Part shown: piece after piece, positions 12,080-22,974 of the stretch
Position numbering within the stretch: position 1 is the stretch's first letter
How the letters are laid out: each line of letters opens with the position of its first letter
Origin: Butyriboletus loyo
Taxonomy: Eukaryota > Basidiomycota > Agaricomycetes > Boletales > Boletaceae
Length of the DNA stretch: 64,000 bases
Assembly: GCA_038093515.1 (NCBI GenBank)
Contig: JBBPSI010000141.1
Coordinates: forward strand, 1 to 64,000
Direction: 5' to 3'
Translations under genes and position numbers: made by a program
The notes under the pieces: model-generated
What the model saw: only the letters and a program-made list of their open reading frames with translations
Database searches by the model: none
Told to the model about the DNA's origin: nothing

Positions 12080-13744
12080 TCAGCCCGCCACCGCCAACTT
12101 GACCACGGATGGTAGAGCCATACCGGGCTCCGGAACCGGTGCGAGGGCCGCAGCATCACCTTTCTGCATGGAAGAGAAACGCAGCGAGAGCGCCTCGAGC
12201 CAATCCTTGGAGCTGTATCCGTCACCATCGAGTGCGAGGGAGAGTACGTTCAGGCCAGCACGTACACTGACGCCGACACGCGTCGGCGTCGACTCGGAAA
12301 TCGCCAACAAACATCCCTCGCTCATCCTTCTCGTTCTCGGGGACAAGGCTACGGTCTTGCGGCCCGTGCCCATGCCCGTGCCAGCGCCGATGGGGACGCC
12401 GAGACCGAGAGTGGCCCCTACGCCGGCGCTCTGACGTGCCAAGCGTGCTTTGAGACGACCAAGCGGCATGTCGTCTTCGTCCTCGTCCTCGGTCGCGGAT
12501 TCGCATAGGGGTGGACTGAGCGCAGAAACGGGGGACTGCATGTAGGCATCAGCGTCGTACCATTCGCTCACCAACAAGTCCATGTGCGACTGGGAGCGGG
12601 CGTGTGCGTGCGAGCGAGCAGTACGGGCGAGTTTGCCGGGTACACGGGCTCCGTGACGACGCCATGTGCATGTGTATGCATCGGGGTAGTGGAATCGCGG
12701 ATGGGGCTGGTTCTTGGGCTGCGAGACCTGTGTGTGCGTCCGATCGCGCTCGCGGGTCGTCGGGTCGGGCCGTTGTAGCGTCTCCGCGACAGGCGAGCAG
12801 TTGACAGACAGGCTCGTGTCAGAGGACGTGCTCGAGTTGAAAGCATCGCCATATGGCTGTATAGAGTTCCGGGATCGCGATATTAGTGCGTGTGAGATGT
12901 CGGTGAGCACGGAAGACGGGTCCATGCTGGTAGACCGCATGAGATGGTCGAACGGACTGAGGCCCGGATCGGATACGTGGTGGTCGTTCTTGCAGGGGGT
13001 GCTCGTCCAGATCTGTACGGGGCTCCAGGGTCCAGGTGGCGGGGAAATCATCGGAGCGACCATCGGCTCGGCGAACGCAGGGTCTGTGTTGATCGAGACC
13101 TTGAGGGGGCTTCCTGGGAGCCTGGGTTTGCTATGATCAAGGGCGACATTGGTCGGCCAGGGTTCGGTATAGGGGCAGTCGGTGACGGATGGAATCGGTG
13201 CGAGGTAACATCTGTCCGGTGGGGTGAGCGGCAAGACGTACAACGATGGCGTGTGGGTGGTAGGCAAGGACGAATCGGGCGTCCTTCTGGGGAAGCTTGT
13301 CGTGCCCGTGCTGAGGGAGTCTGCATGTACATGGGCCAAGGAAGCGGTGATGGATAAGCCGAGTTCGGGGTCGCTTGGGTCGAGCTTTGGGGAGGTCCTC
13401 TGCGGGTCGCTCGCTTGAGAAACGGATCCAGAGGCGGTCGCGCCTTCGTTGTGTGCCGGAAAGAGGGTCGAGGTGGGCGAACGAGACCGAGTGCTCTGGG
13501 CACGCTGTGAGTAGTACGCGGGGGAACGCGTGATCGATCTCGGAGTGAGGAGGATCGGCCTGAGTTGAGAGTGTGCTCGAGCGAGGGTGTCGCCTGGGAT
13601 GCGGTTGACAGTTGAGAGGGTGAATGGATCGGAGGAGCGACGGCGGAAGGAAAAGAGAGCGAGTAGGGAGCGGACGAGTGTCAAGATGAACGACCAGACG
13701 TAGTCAAAGAACGCGAAGAGGCGGTTGGCGAGGGGGACGGACAT
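12080..13744 (-). CDS. Uncharacterised Ser/Thr/Pro-rich protein with N-terminal membrane helix
   Basis: A single uninterrupted frame of 554 codons, long for a gene without introns in this neighbourhood. Residues 1-35 (from MSVPLANRLFAFFDYVWSF) form a hydrophobic segment ending in FSFRRR, consistent with a membrane anchor. The rest is low-complexity and rich in Ser, Thr, Pro and Arg, with an acidic run (EDEDEDDMPLGR) near residue 415 and a more ordered C-terminal part (RMSEGCLLAISES, LNVLSLALDGDG, DWLEALSLRFSSM). I do not recognise the family. Its start lies 117 bp from the divergent RNase H2 gene. Opposite-strand frames inside it are composition shadows. Confidence 0.65.
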   Translation of the reverse strand: MSVPLANRLFAFFDYVWSFILTLVRSLLALFSFRRRSSDPFTLSTVNRIPGDTLARAHSQLRPILLTPRSITRSPAYYSQRAQSTRSRSPTSTLFPAHNEGATASGSVSQASDPQRTSPKLDPSDPELGLSITASLAHVHADSLSTGTTSFPRRTPDSSLPTTHTPSLYVLPLTPPDRCYLAPIPSVTDCPYTEPWPTNVALDHSKPRLPGSPLKVSINTDPAFAEPMVAPMISPPPGPWSPVQIWTSTPCKNDHHVSDPGLSPFDHLMRSTSMDPSSVLTDISHALISRSRNSIQPYGDAFNSSTSSDTSLSVNCSPVAETLQRPDPTTRERDRTHTQVSQPKNQPHPRFHYPDAYTCTWRRHGARVPGKLARTARSHAHARSQSHMDLLVSEWYDADAYMQSPVSALSPPLCESATEDEDEDDMPLGRLKARLARQSAGVGATLGLGVPIGAGTGMGTGRKTVALSPRTRRMSEGCLLAISESTPTRVGVSVRAGLNVLSLALDGDGYSSKDWLEALSLRFSSMQKGDAAALAPVPEPGMALPSVVKLAVAG

Positions 13745-13861
13745 TGTCGTTGTTGCACTCACGAGTAAAGGACAGACAGTGATTGGAACGGACAGACCCC
13801 GTCTCAATCATATTTCAACCTTCCTCGCTGCGGCTGACGCGCTTGCGGCTGACCAGTCAAG

Positions 13862-15026
13862 ATGGACGTCCCCTCCGCGCCATCGACGCCCCTCACCGAG
13901 TCTTACTCGTACCACTCCCCCACTCCCACTGCTCGCGGCCCCTACATCCTCGGCGTCGACGAAGCCGGAAGAGGTCCTGTCCTTGGCCCGCTCGTATATG
14001 GCGTCGCGTACTGTCCTGTTGCGTGGAAAGATGATCTCGACCAGCTCGGTTTCGCAGGTGAGCACCTCGCCCTCCCAGCACCAAACATCCACATGACACC
14101 ATGACCCGAAGACTCTAAAACACTGACGCCGGAAAAGCGAGCAGAGCTCCTGGGCGTGCTCAACGCAGACCCCGTCAACCTAGGCTGGTCCGTACGCGTC
14201 ATCAGGTGCGGAGCAGACGTATGTACCCCAACTGCCACTCATCCAGCCACTCGCCAGTCCACAGGCAATATCAAGCGGCATGCTCAAAGTGCCATCGATA
14301 AATCTGAATAAACAATCACAAGACGCGACCATCCAGCTCATTCGCGATGTGCTTCAACGCGGGATACAACTTTCGGACGTGAGCGTCTCTCCCCACTCAT
14401 CGCAACACCGAGACTGAGCGTGTACCACCTAGGTGTACGTCGATGCGCTCGGAAATACGACGTCTTACGAGAAATACCTATCCTCCATCTTCCAAGGCAT
14501 TAATTTCACGGTGACCACCAAAGCGGATTCGAAATTCAAGATTGTCGGCGCGGCGAGTGTGGCTGCCAAAGTCACTCGCGATGCCTGCATCGAGGGGTGG
14601 TGTTTTGAAGAGCTCGATGGTGAGGATCAAAATGAGCGTACTCTCAAAGGGTTTGGAAGAGAGTTTGGCAGCGGATATCCTTCAGGTGGGCAAATTCGCT
14701 GCCAAGGACCGAGTCGAATGAAGTTGCTCCCTATCTAGACCCCAAGACGAAAGCTTGGATTGAAAACTCGCTCGAGAAAACGTTTGGATTTCCTTCCATG
14801 GCGAGGTTCTCATGGACAACTGTTAAAGTTGTCCTTGAACAGTCGGCACATCCGGTCAGGTGGTGTGTTTCTCTCCTATGTCGTTCGTGCTTTCGATTTG
14901 ACTGGCTACAGGATCGATGAAGGACAGGATGCACTCGTAATGGCCTTTGGCAGCGGGCAAGGTAGAGACAAGGACAGGAACCTTGTTACTCGAGATCTAT
15001 GCCTTCGAAGCGTGTGCACGCTGTAA
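13862..15026 (+). CDS. RNH201: Ribonuclease H2 catalytic subunit A
   Basis: Removes ribonucleotides and RNA primers from DNA as the catalytic subunit of the nuclear RNase H2 complex. The RNase HII signature [11 protein letters not shown] lies at about residues 34-44. The next active-site blocks follow: DSKTLT (restored across an intron that splits the Asp codon), a VYVDALGNT strand, [17 protein letters not shown] and the GSGYPSD loop. All expected acidic catalytic residues are present. About seven exons join with short GT-AG introns. The protein ends at 15026, and the C-terminus after VRWIDEGQ is short and basic, as in other fungal subunits. It converges on the DUF3759 gene with only 70 bp between stop codons. 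Confidence 0.92.
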
Positions 15027-15096
15027 CTGACAAGATACATGGATACTAATACATTACAATTGCGCACTGAAGATCATATGAGGCAACGCCTCCGAC

Positions 15097-15622
15097 TCAG
15101 TACTCGCCAGAACGCGCCAAAGCTTCCTGTGCCTGGTGATGGGCTGCGAGAGGGTGAGAGACGGTCCATTACGCAACATTCAAACTCACCCATTCGTTTC
15201 GCGCGTTCCTTATCGAGTGTGTCCAAACCCTTGGTCTCCGCAATCCGGTCGACGAAGGCACCCGTCATGGCGGCGCTATAGCAAAGGTAAGACCCATTCG
15301 ACCTCATGAATGGCGGATGTCCTACAGCAAATTAACAGCCGTGGTGTGATTGACAGGTTTACCGTTGTCTTTGACGTGACGTTCGTATGCTTTTGCTGCC
15401 TGGCGATGCATGATGTGGATGAGCGTGGACCGAAAACGAGCAAAGTCCGTGTACCTCGTACGAAGCTGCAGCGGCAATCATCTCGTGTGAGAGCTTGGCG
15501 GTGTGCCCTCCGCTGGTGACCTAGGGGCGCGCAAGTCAGCGTGGTCGTCGCCAACGGATGTCCAACTAGCTGCGTACCTGGGCGTGGGCCCGTGCCTCTG
15601 TAGAATCATTACTGAACCACAT
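15097..15622 (-). CDS. CipC-like protein (DUF3759 family)
   Basis: Small soluble protein of about 110 residues, related to the CipC/concanamycin-induced family of fungi. The function is unknown, though relatives are induced by antibiotics and stress. Five short exons splice to MWFSNDSTEARAH, then AKLSHEMIAAAASYE, AAKAYERHVKDNGKP, a VDRIAETKGLDTLDKE helix and the end ALARSGEY. The SHE-IAAAASYEAAKAYE and ETKGLD blocks are the family hallmarks. No single frame exceeds about 90 codons, so the gene is visible only after splicing. It is squeezed between RNH201 (70 bp, tail to tail) and DIS3 (140 bp, head to head). Confidence 0.85.
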
Positions 15623-15762
15623 TTTTGGTGTTGACTGTCGCGGGCAAAGACTAGGAGTACTTGGTTGTTGTGGGTCTCCTATAAGTTGATCGAGTACAGT
15701 AATCACCCGTGAGAACGTTGGCGAAGGTGTTGGCCCCAGGCAGACAGCCGACCCCGCTCGAA

Positions 15763-18700
15763 ATGCCTCGAATAACGATTCTGAAACGTCCGCGCGAAGA
15801 GGCAGTCGTGACCCAACGCAAGTTTTTCAAAAAGACGTCCCGGGGAAAGGTCATCAAAGGTGAGTGAACCAGTGAACCTTCCGATTGTACTAACATCTAT
15901 CAGTACTGCGAGAGCGTTACCTCCGCGACGATATATACTGTGGTATCATCGCGTGTCGGATCTGTGCTGGTGCCCTCGATCCCGTCCTGCCCGCTGCAGG
16001 CGATTCCACTCACAAGCAATTAACGACGGGCCACTATGTCCTCCCGGACACGAACATATTTCTGTCCCAGGTCATACCTCCATTCCTCGGTACATCTCAT
16101 GCTAACCATCGACTCTTTTAGATGGATCTCATGGAGTCCCCTAGTTTCACCCCTCCCATCATCCTTCTCCAGACCGTCCTGGAAGAAGTCCGACACAGAT
16201 CCCTGCCCCTCCACAATCGCCTCAAGGCACTCGTCAAGGCAGACGACAAGAAAATTTGGGTGTTTTACAACGAGTTCCGTTCGTTCGTACCATTTTCTTC
16301 TTCCCTCTTCAGCTGTTCAATCTTGTACAGAGAAACCGCGGTTGTGACAGAAGAAAATGAGACGCCCAATGACCGCAACGACAGAGGTAGGGTCGGACTC
16401 ATCGCCCAGCAGTCTCAATGGAATTGACTGTCCGTAGGCATCCGGAGAGGCGCAGAATGGTACAATACCCATCTTGCCCTCGCCCGCCCTCCCGTTCGTG
16501 GTCAAACGCGCAAAATCACCCAAGTCATCCTTCTCACCGATGACGTCGCTAATCGACAAAAGGCCGAGGCCGAAAACATACCGACTATTTCAAGTAAGAT
16601 CTCTCCTGCTCCTGCTCCTGCCCCTTTCCCCTTTCCTCACTTCTCGAGTAGTCCGCAAATATGTCGAGGGAACGCAGGAAGCCGAAAAACTTCTGGATCT
16701 GCTCCCTGCTACAGGCACGGATGAACTCGGGCAGACCAGAGCAACGACAACCACCCGGACGGCCCTCTATGCTAATGTGTGCTTTACTTTGTTGAATAGA
16801 AATTGGTGCTCATGTTGACATTACATTTTTAGTACCTTCCTATTGGTATACTTTTGGCTGGCGTCAAAGCAGGAGAACTCCATCAAGGTCACTTCAACGC
16901 CAACCAATACAATTACTTGGAGGTTCGTCCTTGTGCCCTCCGGTTGGCCAAGTCCTGTGACACTCGGGATGACGTTATCTTCCAGGGCACTGTACCGGTC
17001 CCAGCTTTCACGAAGCCTATCCTTCTAGTCGGCAGAGAAAACATGAATCGCGCCGTCCACGGGGATGTCGTCGTCGTTAAAGTTTTCGATGAGAGCGAAT
17101 GGAAAGCTCCAACCGATGAAGTGGTCGACCAAGAGGGTACGTCTTTCACCATCGCCGTCTTGTCATCTCCGACCCCCGATGATTTCCTTTAGCCACTCTC
17201 AAGAACGATGACGCAGAAAACTCAGGGGAGGAGTCAGACGGAGATGAATTCAAACTTCGCGAAGAAACGAGAGCCCTCCGATCAGTTCACACCAAGAAAA
17301 CCTCTGCTGAGAAGCAGCCTACTGGACGAATTGTCGGAATCATTAAACGGAACTGGCGCGCGTACGTCATTTTGCCTCACTCGACCATGTTTGGGGCGTT
17401 TTTGTTGCTCAACTTGATTGTTCTTCCTCTAGTTACGTGTGCCATCTTGATACTGCGTCCCTTCCCTCTATGGCTTTGACTTCGCTCTCTACGCAGACCG
17501 TCTTTGCCCTTCCACTCTCCCGATTACTCCCTCGTATCAGACTTCGTACTCGTCAAGCTCCTTCGCTTCTTGGACAAAAGATTCTCGTGACCATCGACAG
17601 ATGGGACGCGCATTCGCGGTATCCCGAGGGCCACTTGGTTCGTGCGCTCGGAAAAGCAGAGCAAAAGGAAACGGAGCAAGAAAGTTTATTGTTGGAATTT
17701 GAAGTGCCATACCGACCCTTTGGGAAAGCCATCATGGATTGCTTGCCCCCTGAGGGAGACCAGTGGGTTGTCCCGCCAAAGGATACAACTGATCCAGTAT
17801 GGAGAGACAGGATGGACTTGAGAGACTTGGACATTTGTAGTATTGACCCGCCAGGTGTGTGCTCGTCTCTGCAAAAGCAGAAGGATCATTTAAGTGCATT
17901 GATACGGTGTTTGTCCTGCAGGATGTCAGGATATCGACGACGCGCTGCATGCTCGCCGTCTTCCTAATGGGCACATCGAAGCGGGTGTCCGTGAGTCCCC
18001 TTGGATGAAGTTTATCGACGAATCTAACTCTCCCTCGTAGACATTGCGGATGTTTCCCATTTTGTTCACGCTGATACCCCAATGGATAGTGAAGCTGCCT
18101 CGCGCGGAACGACCGTCTACCTAGTGGACAAACGCATTGACATGTTGCCGGCACTTTTAGGCACAAATCTGTGTTCACTTCGACCGCACGTTGAAAGGTT
18201 GGCATTTAGTGTGATTTGGGTGGGTCTCTCCGGCAGTCCACATACACGGACCACGACTAACGACGATTTAGCAACTCACTGAGGACGCTGACATTATCAA
18301 CGTCAAGTTTACAAAGTCCGTCATTGCTTCAAAAGCGGCATTTGAGTACGGGGAGGCACAAATACGCAAGGACGACCCGTGAGTAGTGTCTTTGAGCCAT
18401 ACGCTTTACAACACTTAGCTTGGTCATATAAGCAATCACACCGACTCGCTCACGCAATCCATTCGCCTTCTCAATGCCCTCGCTATCAAGCTCAAGACAC
18501 AGCGTATGGCAGCTGGCGCGTTGAATCTCGCATCTCCCGAAGTGAAAATCAATCTTGGATCTGCCGAGTCCTCTGATCCCATCGATGTCGAACAAAAGGA
18601 ATTGCAAGAGACGAACAGTTTGGTAGAGGAGTTCATGTTGCTCGCCAACGTGAGCGTGGCCAAGAAAATCGACGAAGTGTTCCCGCAGACTGCTGTTTTG

Positions 18701-19824
18701 AGGTGCGTCTTTTCACTTTGATTTATAGGTATGGGCGATGCAGTATCGACGTTTGTTTTGGACAAGACGCCATTTACCCCCGCCAAAGACGAATTTCGAG
18801 AAACTTCAAGACGTGCTCTCGAAACGGAAGGGCTTCAAGCTCGATGTCTCTAGTTCGGGGGCACTTGCGGCTTCGTTGGATAAATGCGTCGTGCGTTCTC
18901 AATGTGTGGACCCTTTCTGTCGATACCTCACGACCAATCTAGGATCCCTCTGCACCGGCATTCAACACGCTGGTTCGTATCATGGCGACGAGGTGCATGC
19001 TCTCTGCCGAGTATTTCTGCTCTGGGAGTGTTTCCAGAGATACGTTTGGACATTACGGGCTCGCAAGCCCGATTTACACGCATTTTACGAGTCCGATCAG
19101 ACGATATGCTGGTAAGTCAGGATCGACTTAGCTCTCCTAACCCACACACCGCGATAAATGAACTATCTATCGTACACCCACAGACATCATCGCGCATCGT
19201 CAACTCGCCGCTGCCATCTCGCACGTCCCGCTCCACCCTTCGCTTCATTCTAAATCCAACGTCGAGCGCATCATGGACGTGATCAATCGACGGCATCGCA
19301 TGGCTCAGATGGCAGGACGTGCCAGCGTCGAATTTTATGTCGGTCTGGCTCTCAAGGGGCGTGCGGAGGCGCTCGTCAAGGAGAGCGATCACGCGGGGGA
19401 GGGCATCACGGAAGACGCGTTCGTCATACGGACGTTCCGGAATGGCGTTGGGGTGTTTGTGTTCCAGTGCGTTGCGAATGGTCTTCTTCTCCCTTTTTTT
19501 TCCCTTTTTGTTTTGTTTTTTGTTGTGGAGGATCTTCTTCTTGCTCACGGCCGCCTTCTTCGTATATCGTTTTTCTTATTGGGTGCTTTTAGGCTCGGAC
19601 TGGAAGGCCTCGTCACGTTCAAACGTGACGTCCGATTCGATGCGGAGAATTATACCGTCGTGGTGCCAACGTCGTCGGCGAACGGAGCAAAGGACGCTGC
19701 GCAGGTGGCGATATCGGTGTTTGATAAAGTCAAGGTCAGGATCGAGGTGGAAAAGGATAAGAATACGCAGCGCGGCCGTGTAAAGATGACGCTCGTCAGT
19801 CCTGTTGATTCGAGGGGGTTGTAA
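15763..19824 (+). CDS. DIS3: Exosome exoribonuclease DIS3/RRP44
   Basis: Catalytic subunit of the RNA exosome: a 3'-5' RNase II-type exonuclease with an added PIN endonuclease domain. In order: an N-terminal cysteine motif ([12 protein letters not shown]), the PIN domain starting at [12 protein letters not shown] with PNDRNDR and LLTDDVANR, cold-shock domains ([31 protein letters not shown]), the RNB domain with the active-site loop [13 protein letters not shown] (four aspartates), then [10 protein letters not shown] and [14 protein letters not shown], and a C-terminal S1 domain ending at 19824. Many introns of about 50-110 nt interrupt it, including one just after DPPG. The start at 15763 gives the expected basic N-terminal CR3 region. 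The overall length is close to the family norm of about 1000 residues. Confidence 0.95.
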
Positions 19825-20031
19825 GGGCGACTTTCGGACGGCAACATGTCGTTTGTTTCCCTTTTTTTTTCTTTCTCGATGGCCGAACCATGGCTTGGTT
19901 TGGCTACAATGCGTTTGACCTCGTGTGATTGACATCGTGAGGAGAGATACGAGCATGCTAATAAATAAGTAAACGACAATTACACACAACCCTTTCCGCA
20001 AAGAAATACGATGCATGCCAACGATATCATG

Positions 20032-21140
20032 CTAGTTACTGGGCCAGTCGGGCAAACCTTTCATTGCAGCATTACACGACTCCCGCACACGTCGTTTACT
20101 TGCCTGGTCGCCCGACTGTCGATAGCTGTTGAACACTTCGTGTAGCTGGAAGGTAGATGCCGCGACAGTGTCTAGAAAGACCTCTGAGACCCTGAAGAAA
20201 CCACGAAATCGTACGACGTACCGAAATGATTATTCGCATCTTTGAGCACCTATCATAATAACGCCGATGTGAACACGGACGTCCAACATATGTATCAGAG
20301 AGTGTGAGAGCGAGGCCGCTTACCTGCTTCCAACCTTCGACTTGGGTATTGTACCCAAACGCTGGATCAGGGCCGAACAGCCCCGGATCGGTATTGCCGC
20401 CATACTGCCGTACGATGCTCTCCGCCTGCTGCTTACGCGCAGACCACGCCTCCTTGAGGGCATCGCACGCACTAAAGAGCTGTTTCCAACTATACGCATC
20501 CCAAACTTCGAGTCCGGACTTCTGAATGCGAATCAAGTCACGCGGATGGGTCACGCCTGCGGGACCTGTCCCGGAGGTCCACTGGCCGATCTGCTGAGTC
20601 TGAGTCTGATTCTGGGGTTGCTGCGCGTACGGATCAAATTCGGCGAGATAATTGGGTGTGGCGTTGGTCACCTGGGATGGGAAAGGACCGCTGGAATATG
20701 GGTAGCCGGATGGGATGGGGTATTGATGTGGTAATGGCTGTGGGAACCCAGTCGTCGTCGGTTGGAAAGCGCCGATGCCAGTGGGTTGGGGACCCATTTG
20801 CCTGTGAGAGGATGTGGATCAGATCGAGGGGGATGATGCACGGCTGTACGTACCCTTGCGCTGGGTATTGAGGCGCGTAGGATGTCGATGCAAACTGGCT
20901 CTGAGGAGACATCACCTGTGGTTGCACCTGGTACGAACCAGCAGGGCTGTAGGGTTGGGATGGAGGTTGCTGATACTGTTGTTGGTACTGCTGGGGTTGA
21001 TTTGGGTGCCCGTTGGAGGGCTGGAAGGTGGGTGCGGTGAGATCTGGGAAGCGGGCGTGTGCGGTGGTGGGGTCACTGACAAAGGGATTGTTGGACAGAC
21101 TGTGTTGTGGACTAGAAGGGTCATACTGGTTCGTGTACAT
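20032..21140 (-). CDS. Uncharacterised Q/P-rich protein with helical C-terminal domain
   Basis: The N-terminal half is low-complexity (PNQPQQYQQQYQQPPSQPY, repeated PxxTG and PYSSGPFPS runs). The C-terminal half looks folded: HPRDLIRIQKSGLEVWDAYSWKQLF, CDALKEAWSARKQQAES, then after two introns STFQLHEVFNSYRQSGDQASKRR and the end MKGLPDWPSN (stop at 20032-20034). The ATG at 21140 is used; the frame is open further upstream but only to a GTG. The start lies 68 bp downstream of the SQT1 stop on the same strand, so its promoter must overlap the SQT1 3' end. I do not recognise a named family; similar architecture occurs in conserved basidiomycete proteins of unknown role. Confidence 0.75.
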
Positions 21141-21208
21141 GGTCGAGGACAAGAGATGATCATCGTGCCCGTAGTCATCATCCACACTGGATTATGTAAC
21201 TACTAGTA

Positions 21209-22647
21209 CTATACCGAGTCAGTCGTAGCAAATACGAGACAAACGCCATCGTCCCCTGCGCTCACAACCACAGAACCCTCCGCTCCGAGCGATGCACCGA
21301 GGACTGGTCCACGATGGCCCGTGTGCTCCTTGACTAGCGTGCCCGTCCGAGCATCCCACGTCCTCAGTGTTTTGTCTGCCGAGGCCGTAACGATCAGATG
21401 GCTCCTTGGTGCCGGATGTGCTATCACGCTCGTGATCGCGTCCTACAAGTGTTGATCAGTCGCCGCGCTGGAAGAATACAATCGGACCAACCTCATGCTC
21501 CAGCGTCGCACGCAGACGCATCGTGCTCACGTCCCAAATGCACGCTTTGCCATCCGTTCCGCCCGTTACAACGACTCCGGGGCCACTCGCCGTCCCAGAG
21601 ATATCAACAAACCGAACAGCTTCGACGCTCTCTCCTTCAGCGTGTCCTCCGAGGGCCCCTACGACTTCCCCTTTGCTCAGACTCACGACCCGAACGCTTC
21701 CCGAGGTCCCTCCCACAACAGCCAATGTAGAAGAAGGGTTAACCGCCAAGGAAGTAATTCCGTCCAGATCGAAACGAGCATCCTGTGGAGTAAGCTTGAA
21801 CACAGGTGTTGGCGAACGCGGGTCCCAATAGATCAGAGTCCCGTCGGCACAAGCTGTTACTATCCGTTTACCTGAACCAGATGATAAGATACTTGAGGCT
21901 CGCAGAGACGTACGTGTTGATTTGACGCACCATCGGGAGTGAACTCGCCGCACTGAACCGGACCGGCGTGGCCTGCAAATACCTGCATCGTGTTTCCCGA
22001 CGGCACTGTCTTGTGTGGTTAGCATGACGATAGTCTTGTAACTTGCCACTCTCACATTGCCATAACCACACCGTAGAGTCGTTTGATCCCGCTAAAAGGA
22101 CGGCTCCCTTAGGGTGCCATCGCAGCCACTAGGTCTTTGTTGGTTCAATGCTCCAGAGTTGAGGTAGAATACACACCATAACTTCGTCTGGCCCCTGAAG
22201 TTCAGTGAGAAACTCCCAAGTTCTATAATTCTCCTTCCCGACTCTTCTCCAAACCCTGACCTTTCCGTCCATTCCCCCGGTCGCAACCATTTCTCCGTCG
22301 TCACTGAACGCCGTATTCGATACGCTATCTGTATGCCCCGTGAGCTTGACGATGACTTCTCCGTCGGTAATGTCCCATATGTATCCCAGGTCATCCTCGC
22401 CTCCCGATGCGGCGAGATGTTCTGTAGGATGGCACGAGACCGCGAACACGGAACCGTTGTGGTTCGAGAATTGTTGAAGGGAATTGCTTTTGATCTCTCC
22501 GACGTCGACCTCATCTGCGGCTTCGTCATCGTCGTCCATCGGTATATCGCCGTCGTCTGGTACCTCTACGTAGACGTCGTCTTGGTCGATGAAGACCTCG
22601 GCATCCTCTTCTTCGATGTAATCTTGCCCAGTCTCATCGGATGCCAT
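21209..22647 (-). CDS. SQT1: WD40 protein of the AAMP/Sqt1 family
   Basis: Beta-propeller chaperone; the yeast orthologue Sqt1 binds nascent ribosomal protein uL16 (Rpl10) for 60S assembly. The N-terminus is strongly acidic (residues 9-45), as in Sqt1 and AAMP. About seven WD repeats follow, with blocks such as GEDDLGYIWD, GGMDGKVRVW, GSNDSTVWLW, TACADGTLIYWDPR, GGTDGKACIWD, SADKTLRTWD and SAGDDGVCLVF. Introns fall within 22130, 22030, 21900 and 21440 and all can be removed with GT-AG joins. The Met at 22647 (MASDETGQDYI) is chosen because it directly precedes the acidic segment. Divergent to the PDI gene across 327 bp. Confidence 0.9.
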
Positions 22648-22974
22648 TGGTGTTAGACTTGTGCCAGGGTTCTGATATACTGGATGAGAAATCACTCGAA
22701 GAGCTGAGTCAACGCTGAGCGAGAACTGTCTCTTCATATCCGTACCCGGCGATTCCGGTGATAACCCGCTCACGTGGGTTATCACTACGAATCGATACCT
22801 TCTGAATCAAAGTTCTGTCCACAGTATTTTGACCGTCAGCAATACAACGAATTCGTCGCGTTGTAGAAATCCATTTCTGTGAAGACCAGTAATCAAGTAA
22901 ATGATGCTGACTAAGCGTGTCAATTGCTCCACGTAGACCGTTAAAACTCAACACTGACTCTCCCTCATTCCATC

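Noticed and set aside
12584..13503. Several plus-strand and alternate-frame open frames inside the low-complexity gene
   Set aside because: They are high-GC shadows of the 554-codon minus-strand frame and show no domain or splice logic.
21141..21185. Start of the Q/P-rich gene at 21185
   Set aside because: The frame is open there but the codon is GTG; the first in-frame ATG is at 21140.
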